DNA of 5,805 nt from an uncultured Desulfobacterales bacterium (GCA_945787595.1 CALZJV010000485.1:1-5805); one strand, 5' to 3'; numbered from the stretch's first letter, positions 1 to 5,791 are shown. A program made the numbers and translations. Notes: generated by a model not told the origin, from the letters alone.

Positions 1-530
1 TGGGTTATAAACCTGCTGCCGCTCCTTATTGATCTGAGGTGTCATCGATCTTTTTTGCCAGTTTCGAAAACCGCAACAATTGATAAAACGCTATTCTATG
101 AAATCACCAATTTGCTTTGATTGCAGATTTTGGCAAGTTAAGTCTCCAACAATTAAAATACCCCGCCCGTATCGTGCCTGGGAACCGCCCACTCGATAGA
201 GATTTGATGGAAGGGATGACGGGAGATATTGGAACATAGGTGTTTACTTCAATCGCAAATCGTCATTTTTGGAGTACGCCGAAACTGTTTAATACAGTTA
301 GAATTAAACGCCGCAGCAACATTCGTAGAAGAGGTGGGAAAAGAAGATTGAGTTGACTCATGGATCTGCTAATATGGGTTAGATAACTGCTTTCTCATCC
401 CAATAGCTGAACAGAAGAGGTTTGTCCAATGCCTTATTTCGCCTTTGGCTAAGGGTTCACGGATAGTTTGGGGTTTGATGGCTGCTCTCAGGGCAAATAT
501 GGAAGCCTGGGGATGATAACGAATCAAACA
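1..530. other. Left-hand stretch without a convincing gene
   Basis: No long open frame with a ribosome binding site is visible on either strand. The stretch holds a small perfect inverted repeat (AACTGT at 283-288, ACAGTT at 294-299, 5-base spacer) and a TTGACT at 353-358 with no well-spaced -10 box. A 48-codon minus-strand frame (start 237, stop 91-93) reads somewhat like protein but has no clear ribosome binding site. The open frame containing the downstream ferritin-like gene extends back to an ATG at 468, but the Shine-Dalgarno at 531-537 argues that translation starts at 546. The promoter for that gene should lie in this region, but I could not place it. Confidence 0.5.
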
Positions 531-537
531 AAGGAGG
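531..537 (+). promoter_or_regulatory. Strong Shine-Dalgarno deciding the start at 546
   Basis: AAGGAGG lies 8 bases before the ATG at 546-548. It selects this start over the in-frame ATG at 468, which lacks such a site. A start at 546 also gives a protein that leads directly into a signal peptide. A near-consensus site in front of a broken gene suggests the gene was expressed until recently. Confidence 0.7.
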
Positions 538-545
538 ATAAAACC

Positions 546-869
546 ATGATTCCAGTCCTCTTGAATCAGGAAAGGATAATCAGAGAAGCAAAGAGATGGC
601 CTAACCAGAAGATCTTCCTACCTCTTCTTATCCTTCTCTTTTTCATCTCAACGTCTTTCGTTGGTGCCCAATCAAAATACCCTAAAACAGTTTATGCTCT
701 CCAAGAGCGTTACAGGGACGAAATCCATGGTGTCCACGAATATCTGGCCTATGCTTATTTAAAGGATGGACCTTTCCAAATGCCAAGACAATTAGGTAGC
801 CTGCGGGGGACATTTGCGGAAAGACTATCCCTATCTGTTTTCTCTGGCTATCAAAACAAATCCCTTTGA
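546..869 (+). pseudogene. Frame-broken exported ferritin-like (rubrerythrin-type) protein, N-terminal part
   Basis: The frame gives 107 residues. Residues 1-22 form a charged n-region, 23-41 a hydrophobic core (FLPLLILLFFIST) ending in VGA, with likely signal-peptidase cleavage after A41, so the product would be periplasmic. Residues 45-70 (PKTVYALQERYRDEIHGVHE followed by YLAYA) resemble the first helix of small ferritin-like proteins, with E59 and H61 in the E-x-H spacing used for di-iron ligands. After about residue 70 the sequence (KDGPFQMPRQLGSLRG and on) no longer looks helical or ferritin-like and ends at a TGA. A full ferritin-like domain needs further helices with a second set of Glu/His ligands, which are absent here. 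I read this as a gene broken soon after codon 70. A short genuine secreted protein is possible but less likely. The family assignment rests on pattern memory only. Confidence 0.5.
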
Positions 870-1106
870 TCCGAATGTGTCAATGGCCATTAAAATTTGT
901 GATATCATCATCTACAGCGCTCAGGGCTGAGGTGTTGCTATCTGCTATACCATGTGGTACTTGTTCCGAAATACAGAAGAAAAGGGCATTGTTTGGCGAG
1001 TTTTGCAGGCAAGCAGGAGAGATCACAAGAAATCTATGCCGATGCAGCCACCCTTGGGGGGGCGCCTGATTCATCCGGCTCTATAGGAAGAGATTCAATA
1101 TCCTGA
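796..1106 (+). pseudogene. Decayed coding remnant of unknown family, continuing in two other frames
   Basis: Downstream of the broken ferritin-like frame, protein-like sequence appears in the other registers. The frame from 796 to 1083 reads DYPYLFSLAIKTNPFDPNVS and then AIKICDIIIYSAQG, meets one TGA at 928-930, and resumes as GVAICYTMWYLFRNTEEKG. From about 1008 the better-looking sequence moves to the frame ending at the TGA at 1104-1106 (QERSQEIYADAATLGGAPDS). No segment has its own start and ribosome binding site. I do not recognise the family. It may be the rest of the preceding gene after several frameshifts, or a second broken gene. Chance open frames cannot be excluded, and sequencing error could explain some of the breaks. 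Confidence 0.3.
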
Positions 1107-1181
1107 AATATTAAGAATTTCCTGCTTAATGAAGGTAATCACTCCCAACGCATATGGATCGAGAGGAAGTAGGTAATTATC

Positions 1182-3551
1182 ATGTCTGAAAAACCAACCT
1201 ATGAAGAAATGAAACAACGGATTCAGGAATTAGAGAAAACTGAATTCGAACTTAAAAGCTCTCAGAAGGCGTTGCAGGAGAGCGAAGACCGATATCGCTC
1301 GGTGGTTGAAGACATGCCGGTGTTGATCTGCAGCTTTCTGCCCAGCGGCGAAATCACTTTTGTGAACAGGACCTACTGTGAATACTTTGATAAAACATCC
1401 GAAACGTTGATAGGTTCGAATTTCCTGTCGTTGATACCCGAAGTCGATCAGCAAGCAGTGATGGACAACATCCACGCGCTGACCGTCGAGTCGCCGACGC
1501 AGTCGCATGAACACACCGTGATCGCGCCAACCGGTGATGTCCGCTGGCAACGCTGGACCAACCGTGCACTGTTCAATGCCCAGGGAAAGGCCGTCGGCTA
1601 CCAGTCCATTGGCGAAGATATCACCGAGTACAAGCAGGTCGAGGAGGTGCTGCGGGAAAATGAAGAAAAGTATCGCACGCTGGTTGAGGGCCTTCCTGGT
1701 TTAATCTATTCGTATTCAACGATCAGGGGTGGGATCTATTATGGCCCGAATGTCCAATCCGTTCTTGGGCATTCCGAATCGCACCTTCTTCAAAATCCAC
1801 AGCTGTGGCATGATTCCATTCATCCGGAAGATATTCATCGCGTAGATGCGGTTATAAAAGATTTTCAGTACGGAAAACCCTTTGAAATTGAATATCGAAT
1901 CAAAGATACGAAAGGGAATTGGCTCTGGTTTCTCGATCGGTCAATAGGCAGAAAAAAAGAGAACGGTGAGGTTGTTATTGAAGGAATCGCAACGGACATC
2001 ACCAAACTAAAGCGATCGGTGCAGGCTCTACAGGAGAGTGAGGAAATAATGCGTTCTGTGCTTGAGACCTCACCAGTGGGAATATCAATTTATGATGAGA
2101 CTGGACAATGTTTTGTAGCCAATGATTCGATTGCACAGATGATCGGAGCTACCAAGTCGCAAGTCCTTCAACAGAATTATAACAACATTGAATCATGGAA
2201 GCTATCTGGTATATTGAATAAAGCAAAGCGAGCGATAAAAGAAAATGTAAGCAAACGGCATGATATAATCGGTGGCTCAACCTTCGGACAGAGTGTTCGG
2301 CTTGATTGTTATCTTGTCCCGTTCTCATCTGGACGCTTACTTCTTATGGCCCATGACATCACCGAGCGCATTCAGGCGGAAAAGACACTAAGGGAAAGTG
2401 AGGTAAAGCTTGCCAGATCAAAGAAGATGGAATCCCTGGGGCTATTAGCAGGTGGTGTCGCCCATGACTTGAATAACGTCCTTTCAGGGATTGTCAGTTA
2501 TCCAGAATTAATTTTGATGGATTTACCTAAAGACAGCAAGCTCAGGAAGCCCATTGAGACAATGCAGGAGTCCGGACACATGGCGGCCGCCATTGTCCAA
2601 GATCTGTTAACCATGGCAAGAGGCGTGGCTACCACAAAAGAGCCGCTGAACCTAAATGACATAGTCAGTGACTATTTGAATTCACCAGAATTTAAAAAAC
2701 TTGAACACTTTCATCCTACAGTTACGGTCAAGACCAACCTTGATACGGACTTGTTAAACATAGGCGGTTCTCATGTTCATATCAGAAAGTTGGTGATGAA
2801 CCTGGTGTCAAACGCCTCGGAAGCCATTGAGGGTAGCGGCAATGTCACCATATCGACCCTGAACCGTTATGTAGACAGACCTTTGAGGGGGTATGATGAT
2901 GTAAACATAGGTGAATATGCTATTCTGTCTGTATCCGACAATGGTTCAGGAATATCATCTGATGATTTTGAGAGGATATTTGAGCCGTTCTATACGAAGA
3001 AGGTAATGGGCAGAAGCGGTACTGGTTTAGGTCTGGCCGTGGTATGGAATACTGTACAAGATCACAAAGGCTACATAGATGTGACAAGTGATGAGAACGG
3101 CACAACATTTGAGTTGTACTTTCCAATAACAAGAGATGAAATATCGGGTAAAGATTTGTCCATACCCATCAAAGATTACAAAGGAAACGGAGAGACGATT
3201 CTGGTTGTTGATGATGTAAAAAGCCAAAGAGAGATATCCTGTAAGATGCTGGATACACTTGGCTATAAAACTAAATCTGTTTGCAGTGGAGAGGAGGCCG
3301 TTGAGTATTTGAAAGAAAATACTGTAGATTTATTATTGCTTGACATGATAATGGATCCGGGCATAAATGGTCGTGAGACATACGCGAGGATAATAGAGAT
3401 TCATCCTAACCAAAAGGCTATCATTGCTAGTGGGTACGCTGAAACAGATGAGGTGAAGGAAGTCCAAAAAATGGGTGCGGGCCGATACATAAAAAAGCCG
3501 GTTACGTTAGAAAAGATAGGGTTGGCAGTTATAGAGGAATTGGAGAAGTAG
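1182..3551 (+). CDS. Soluble hybrid sensor histidine kinase: PAS-PAS-PAS-HisKA-HATPase-REC
   Basis: The 789-residue protein has no signal peptide or membrane segment, so it is probably a cytoplasmic sensor. Order: N-terminal coiled coil (8-35); PAS1 (about 36-149, ending GEDITEY); PAS2 of the PAS_3 type (about 160-275, with WHDSIHPEDI and ending TDITK); PAS3 (about 286-396, ending HDITER); HisKA with phosphoacceptor H428 in GGVAHDLNNVLSG; HATPase with N-box N540/N544 (LVMNLVSNASEAI), G1 box DNGSGI (586-591), F-box FEPFYTKK and G2 box GTGLGL (613-618); and a C-terminal receiver (about 671-786) with acidic pocket D677/D678, phosphoacceptor D721, S750 and K772. All catalytic residues are present, so autophosphorylation and transfer to its own receiver are expected. 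There is no HPt or output domain, so a partner must be encoded elsewhere. The ligand is unknown. The start at 1182 has only a weak AGG site about 8 bases upstream, with GAGG further away at 1163-1166. The convergent DHH gene begins 211 bases beyond its stop. Confidence 0.95.
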   Translation: MSEKPTYEEMKQRIQELEKTEFELKSSQKALQESEDRYRSVVEDMPVLICSFLPSGEITFVNRTYCEYFDKTSETLIGSNFLSLIPEVDQQAVMDNIHALTVESPTQSHEHTVIAPTGDVRWQRWTNRALFNAQGKAVGYQSIGEDITEYKQVEEVLRENEEKYRTLVEGLPGLIYSYSTIRGGIYYGPNVQSVLGHSESHLLQNPQLWHDSIHPEDIHRVDAVIKDFQYGKPFEIEYRIKDTKGNWLWFLDRSIGRKKENGEVVIEGIATDITKLKRSVQALQESEEIMRSVLETSPVGISIYDETGQCFVANDSIAQMIGATKSQVLQQNYNNIESWKLSGILNKAKRAIKENVSKRHDIIGGSTFGQSVRLDCYLVPFSSGRLLLMAHDITERIQAEKTLRESEVKLARSKKMESLGLLAGGVAHDLNNVLSGIVSYPELILMDLPKDSKLRKPIETMQESGHMAAAIVQDLLTMARGVATTKEPLNLNDIVSDYLNSPEFKKLEHFHPTVTVKTNLDTDLLNIGGSHVHIRKLVMNLVSNASEAIEGSGNVTISTLNRYVDRPLRGYDDVNIGEYAILSVSDNGSGISSDDFERIFEPFYTKKVMGRSGTGLGLAVVWNTVQDHKGYIDVTSDENGTTFELYFPITRDEISGKDLSIPIKDYKGNGETILVVDDVKSQREISCKMLDTLGYKTKSVCSGEEAVEYLKENTVDLLLLDMIMDPGINGRETYARIIEIHPNQKAIIASGYAETDEVKEVQKMGAGRYIKKPVTLEKIGLAVIEELEK

Positions 3552-3762
3552 TAATCTCAGACCATCCTATTCAGGATACTGATACTAATAAAAATCCTAT
3601 TTTTCAATTCTGGAGACCCATAATATATTGTATGAGGCCAGTCCCTAATCGATCACCTAAGAGGTTTTGACAACTTCTAACATATTTGAATTATTGTTAA
3701 TACTGACATATTGGCAAGTCATCACCGCTAGGAAGTCCACCAAATTCGGGGCATAGAATTCA

Positions 3763-4659
3763 TCAATTTTCATTATCTTCATTTTTCAGCAGCGCATCGA
3801 TGATTTGCGGAATGAATTCTTCAGCTTTACTCGCGTGAAAACGGGTAGCTGCTGCCCCGCAATGCCCTCCGCCTTCAAAGTCTGCAAGCAGCAAGCCGGC
3901 ATTCACCTTGCAATGGGGATTAAAAATGCTATGCCCCACACTGACGGCGATGATCTCTTTTTTCTTGTCTTCGTAACGAATTCTCACATGGACAAATGAC
4001 TCTGGAAACAGCGCATACACAAGAAATCGATTTCCGGTAGGGGTTTTTGCCAAATGGCGAAAATCAGTAATCGCAACGTGCTGTTCCAGGCGCGTGTTCG
4101 CCTTTAAATGAACCGCATACTGCTCATTTTGATTGACGACATCTTGACAGCGCCGTTTCACCTCCGGATCTTCCAGAATTTGCCCAAGATCATGTTTTCC
4201 GAGAAGATGCACCAATCTATTCCAGTAGGATTCATTGGGAGAATCTTCGTCGAAGATTGTCATGGATAGCAGCACAAAATCATGTTTTTCGGGATGGCAA
4301 ACTTCATCCCGTGTCAGGTCGGCCGAATCGATTTTATCTACGGCTGTTACCAGTTCGCTATAGTCGCGTTTAAATCGATCCTTGTAATGCTCAAAAATAA
4401 TTCCGGCCGCCGACGGCGCTATCTTAAATGCCCCCTGGAAGGGATGGTCGACCTGATTGGTACAGTGATGATCAAACCAGAGGGTGCATTTATCATGGTA
4501 AGGCAGGTTGGCGATGATATCTCCTGTGCCGATTTCTACCAGGCCCCGTTGCAGGTCACTGGGTTCAACCCATCTCACTGGCTCCTTGATGCCGAGGGCA
4601 TCGATCAGCAGGACGGCACAAACAACTCCGTCAAAATCCGGTCTGGTTACGATCCGCAT
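3763..4659 (-). CDS. DHH-family phosphoesterase (exopolyphosphatase-related type)
   Basis: The 298-residue predicted metal-dependent phosphoesterase starts MRIVTRPDFDGVVCAVLL. Seen in the sequence: motif I PDFDG with D8 and D10; the DHH motif at 63-65 (LWFDHH); AVDKIDSAD at 106-114, giving D108; and a C-terminal DHHA1-like part with NRFLVYALFPE (210-220), VGHSIFNP (241-248) and the glycine-rich GGGHCGAAAT (263-272). Family members hydrolyse phosphodiester or pyrophosphate bonds in substrates such as short oligonucleotides, cyclic dinucleotides or polyphosphate. The substrate cannot be read from the sequence. Motif I has Arg where NrnA/RecJ-type proteins carry His. I chose the start at 4659 because GGAG lies 6 bases upstream and the protein then begins at the first beta strand. 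The frame stays open to an ATG at 4731, but that extension would translate an A/T-rich palindrome and lacks a ribosome binding site. The gene stands alone on the minus strand, convergent with the kinase and divergent from the SixA-like gene. Confidence 0.88.
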   Translation of the reverse strand: MRIVTRPDFDGVVCAVLLIDALGIKEPVRWVEPSDLQRGLVEIGTGDIIANLPYHDKCTLWFDHHCTNQVDHPFQGAFKIAPSAAGIIFEHYKDRFKRDYSELVTAVDKIDSADLTRDEVCHPEKHDFVLLSMTIFDEDSPNESYWNRLVHLLGKHDLGQILEDPEVKRRCQDVVNQNEQYAVHLKANTRLEQHVAITDFRHLAKTPTGNRFLVYALFPESFVHVRIRYEDKKKEIIAVSVGHSIFNPHCKVNAGLLLADFEGGGHCGAAATRFHASKAEEFIPQIIDALLKNEDNEN

Positions 4660-4665
4660 GAATGT

Positions 4666-4669
4666 CTCC
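4666..4669 (-). promoter_or_regulatory. Ribosome binding site fixing the DHH gene start
   Basis: Read on the minus strand, GGAG is followed by 6 bases and then ATG at 4659-4657. This spacing supports the 298-residue protein over the version 24 residues longer that starts at 4731. Confidence 0.65.
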
Positions 4670-4671
4670 GT

Positions 4672-4696
4672 ATATTTTTTTTTGCAAAAAAAATAT
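4672..4696 (-). repeat. A/T palindrome in the 5' leader of the DHH gene
   Basis: On the plus strand it reads ATA, nine T, GC, eight A, TAT: a 25-base palindrome that is perfect apart from one extra T. In the minus-strand transcript it ends 2 bases before the GGAG ribosome binding site. It could fold into a hairpin made almost only of A-U pairs. There is no long GC stem, so it is not a standard terminator. A regulatory role is inference. Confidence 0.5.
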
Positions 4697-4921
4697 GTTG
4701 ATGTTTTGAAACCATTGACATATCTACTCAACTTAGGTTGGGCGGTTCAGCCTGCGACGAGCTCAGCCGAGTCGGGTTCAACGTTCCGGGTTATAAGACC
4801 CAGACAGCTCATATCAAGGGGTCTGGCCTTCATCTGGTTATAAATCCGTCTCACCAAATGGAGTATAACGAGGTATTCCAGACTTTGATTACTATTGGGA
4901 GCAGTATCCATCGGCTGCAAC

Positions 4922-4945
4922 CCTTGAACCTTGAACTCCTTGAAC
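4922..4945 (+). repeat. Three close copies of CCTTGAAC
   Basis: CCTTGAAC occurs at 4922-4929, 4929-4936 (sharing one base) and 4938-4945, with steps of 7 and 9 bases. It has the look of a short-period intergenic repeat and is followed 25 bases later by a different periodic element. Confidence 0.7.
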
Positions 4946-4970
4946 CCTCTTATGAAACTTCATTCATTTA

Positions 4971-5043
4971 GACAGGATTTACAGGATTAACAGGATTTTT
5001 TTGTTTAGTATGGTTATATCCTGTCCATCCAGTTAATCCTGTC
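4971..5043. repeat. Nested palindromic repeat: inverted arms each built of three 9-base units
   Basis: The left arm (4971-4998) holds three ACAGGATT units at 4972, 4981 and 4990, a 9-base period. The right arm (5016-5043) is its imperfect reverse complement (23 of 28 positions by hand alignment) and shows the same period: ATCCTGTCC, ATCCAGTTA, ATCCTGTCT. The spacer is 17 bases. A T-run follows the left arm inside the loop rather than the right arm, so it does not look like a classic terminator for plus-strand transcription. Similar ACAGGATT arrays are, as I recall, scattered between genes in deltaproteobacterial genomes. Its function is unknown; a mobile or recombination-generated element is possible. 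Confidence 0.8.
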
Positions 5044-5051
5044 TGAACCCC

Positions 5052-5080
5052 TTAACCTATTTTATATCATTGGATAGAAT
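5052..5080 (+). promoter_or_regulatory. Possible sigma-70 promoter for the SixA-like gene
   Basis: TTAACC (5052-5057) and TAGAAT (5075-5080) are separated by 17 bases, the ideal spacing. The -10 box matches 5 of 6 consensus positions and the -35 box 4 of 6. Against it, transcription would begin near 5087, inside the ribosome binding site, giving a leader of only about 14 bases. The true promoter may lie further upstream. Confidence 0.25.
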
Positions 5081-5084
5081 TTAC

Positions 5085-5091
5085 AAGGAGG
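5085..5091 (+). promoter_or_regulatory. Strong Shine-Dalgarno of the SixA-like gene
   Basis: AAGGAGG ends 9 bases before the ATG at 5101. It confirms the start and suggests efficient translation. Confidence 0.75.
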
Positions 5092-5100
5092 ATTCGCACC

Positions 5101-5562
5101 ATGGCACTGTATCTGGTTCAACACGGCAGAAGCCTGCCAAAGGACATCGATCCCGACCAGGGTCTTGCCGAAAAAGGTGTTGCTGAAACCCAACGCATCG
5201 CCGAGGTGGCCGCAAATTACGGCGTAAAAGTTTCACTCATCAAACACAGCGTCAAAACAAGGGCGCACAAAACAGCTGAAATTTTTGCATCCGCCTTGAA
5301 CCCTGCTGGCGGCATTGTAGAAGTCGACGGATTAAAGCCCCTGGACGATGTCGTCGCATTTGCCGCCTCAATTGATCCTGATGAAAATACCATGCTGGTC
5401 GGTCATCTGCCCTTTATGGAACGTATGGCCTCCTATCTGGTGACCGGGTCGATAGACAAGCCGGTTTTCAAATTTCAAAACAGCGGCATTGTGTGTTTGA
5501 GCAAAGATCCGGCTGTCGGATCATGGGTGATTATCTGGGCGCTGATGCCTAAAATCGGTTAG
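5101..5562 (+). CDS. sixA: SixA-like phosphohistidine phosphatase (histidine phosphatase superfamily)
   Basis: The 153-residue cytoplasmic protein is close in length to E. coli SixA (161). SixA enzymes remove phosphate from phosphohistidine, classically on HPt domains such as that of ArcB and on PTS-type phosphocarriers. Seen here: an N-terminal strand and nucleophile motif ALYLVQHGRS with H8; a conserved Arg in SVKTRAHKTAE (R54); and the second catalytic His in MLVGHLPFMERM (H102). FKFQNSGIVCLSKD (123-136) matches the SixA C-terminal strand pattern. The usual RHG motif reads QHG, so the phosphate-binding Arg next to the nucleophile is replaced by Gln. I recall this in deltaproteobacterial relatives but cannot verify it. 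The gene stands alone, with no obvious terminator after the stop; a periodic inverted repeat starts 45 bases downstream. A link to the upstream hybrid kinase is conceivable but not shown by operon structure. The exact substrate is unknown. Confidence 0.85.
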   Translation: MALYLVQHGRSLPKDIDPDQGLAEKGVAETQRIAEVAANYGVKVSLIKHSVKTRAHKTAEIFASALNPAGGIVEVDGLKPLDDVVAFAASIDPDENTMLVGHLPFMERMASYLVTGSIDKPVFKFQNSGIVCLSKDPAVGSWVIIWALMPKIG

Positions 5563-5606
5563 GCCATTAGGGGGTTTTGTTTAACCATATGTTGTCAGAA
5601 ACATAA

Positions 5607-5676
5607 GGTTTCGGTGTTCAGGTTTCAGGATTTAGCGACTCGCCTTCCTGACACCCGAAACCTGACACCTGACACC
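5607..5676. repeat. Inverted repeat with 7-base internal period, downstream of the SixA-like gene
   Basis: The right arm, read on the minus strand, holds four near-tandem 7-mers (TGTCAGG, TGTCAGG, TTTCGGG, TGTCAGG). The left arm (5607-5630) is an imperfect complement to 5646-5669 (18 of 24 positions by hand alignment) built from similar TTTCAGG and TGTTCAGG units. The 15-base loop contains GCG ACT CGC, which could extend the fold. It may act as a transcript end or stabiliser for the SixA-like gene, but there is no T-run after it. It is unrelated in sequence to the ACAGGATT element. Confidence 0.7.
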
Positions 5677-5791
5677 AATAATATGCGTTACTAAATAGTC
5701 AGCGTCCTAGCTGCACCGCTGGGATCATTTTTCCGGCTAATCGGGGTTAGGAAATGACTAGCAGTACGAAATCGGTAAAATGGAGATGATG

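Larger units (their letters stand above)
4697..5100. other. Non-coding spacer between the divergent DHH and SixA-like genes
   Basis: Frames here are open (for example an ATG at 4738 running to a stop at 4969-4971) but have no ribosome binding site, and the last part is translated repeat DNA. The spacer holds a small inverted repeat (GGGT at 4788-4791, ACCC at 4798-4801), the CCTTGAAC cluster, the nested 9-base-period inverted repeat, and the SixA ribosome binding site. A perfect TTGACA at 4715-4720 has no matching -10 box. The promoter of the DHH gene should lie near 4697-4780 on the minus strand, but I found no convincing pair of boxes. Confidence 0.55.

Noticed and set aside
91..237. Minus-strand 48-codon frame with protein-like text (ARYGRGILIVGDLTCQNLQS)
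   Set aside because: It has a start codon but no clear ribosome binding site, no recognisable family and no partner gene. It may be a remnant, but I cannot support it as a gene.
240..356. Plus-strand arginine-rich 38-codon frame starting with GTG
   Set aside because: There is no ribosome binding site, and the composition is explained by A/G-rich DNA.
353..385. TTGACT followed by TAATAT or TTAGAT as a promoter
   Set aside because: The spacings are 11 and 20 bases, outside the usual 16-18.
468..545. N-terminal extension of the ferritin-like frame from ATG 468
   Set aside because: There is no ribosome binding site at 468, whereas AAGGAGG sits ideally before 546, and the signal peptide needs no extension.
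866..1069. 67-codon frame on the plus strand
   Set aside because: It overlaps the better protein-like frames of the decayed region, has no ribosome binding site, and is rich in Cys/Arg/Ser as expected for an out-of-frame reading.
3660..3678. 7-base-pair hairpin (AGAGGTT, loop TTGAC, AACTTCT) between the convergent kinase and DHH genes as a terminator
   Set aside because: The stem is short with one G-U pair, and no T-run follows on either strand. The location suits a terminator, but the sequence does not show one.
4282..4701. 139-codon plus-strand frame
   Set aside because: It is antisense to the DHH phosphoesterase, which has clear motifs; this is a shadow frame.
4715..4743. Consensus TTGACA as a plus-strand promoter
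   Set aside because: There is no -10 box at 16-18 bases and no plus-strand gene directly downstream.
4738..4971. 77-codon plus-strand frame before the SixA-like gene
   Set aside because: There is no ribosome binding site, and its last third is translated CCTTGAAC repeat DNA.
4922..5043. CRISPR array
   Set aside because: The units are 7-9 bases with no 25-40 base repeats or unique spacers, and there are no cas genes.
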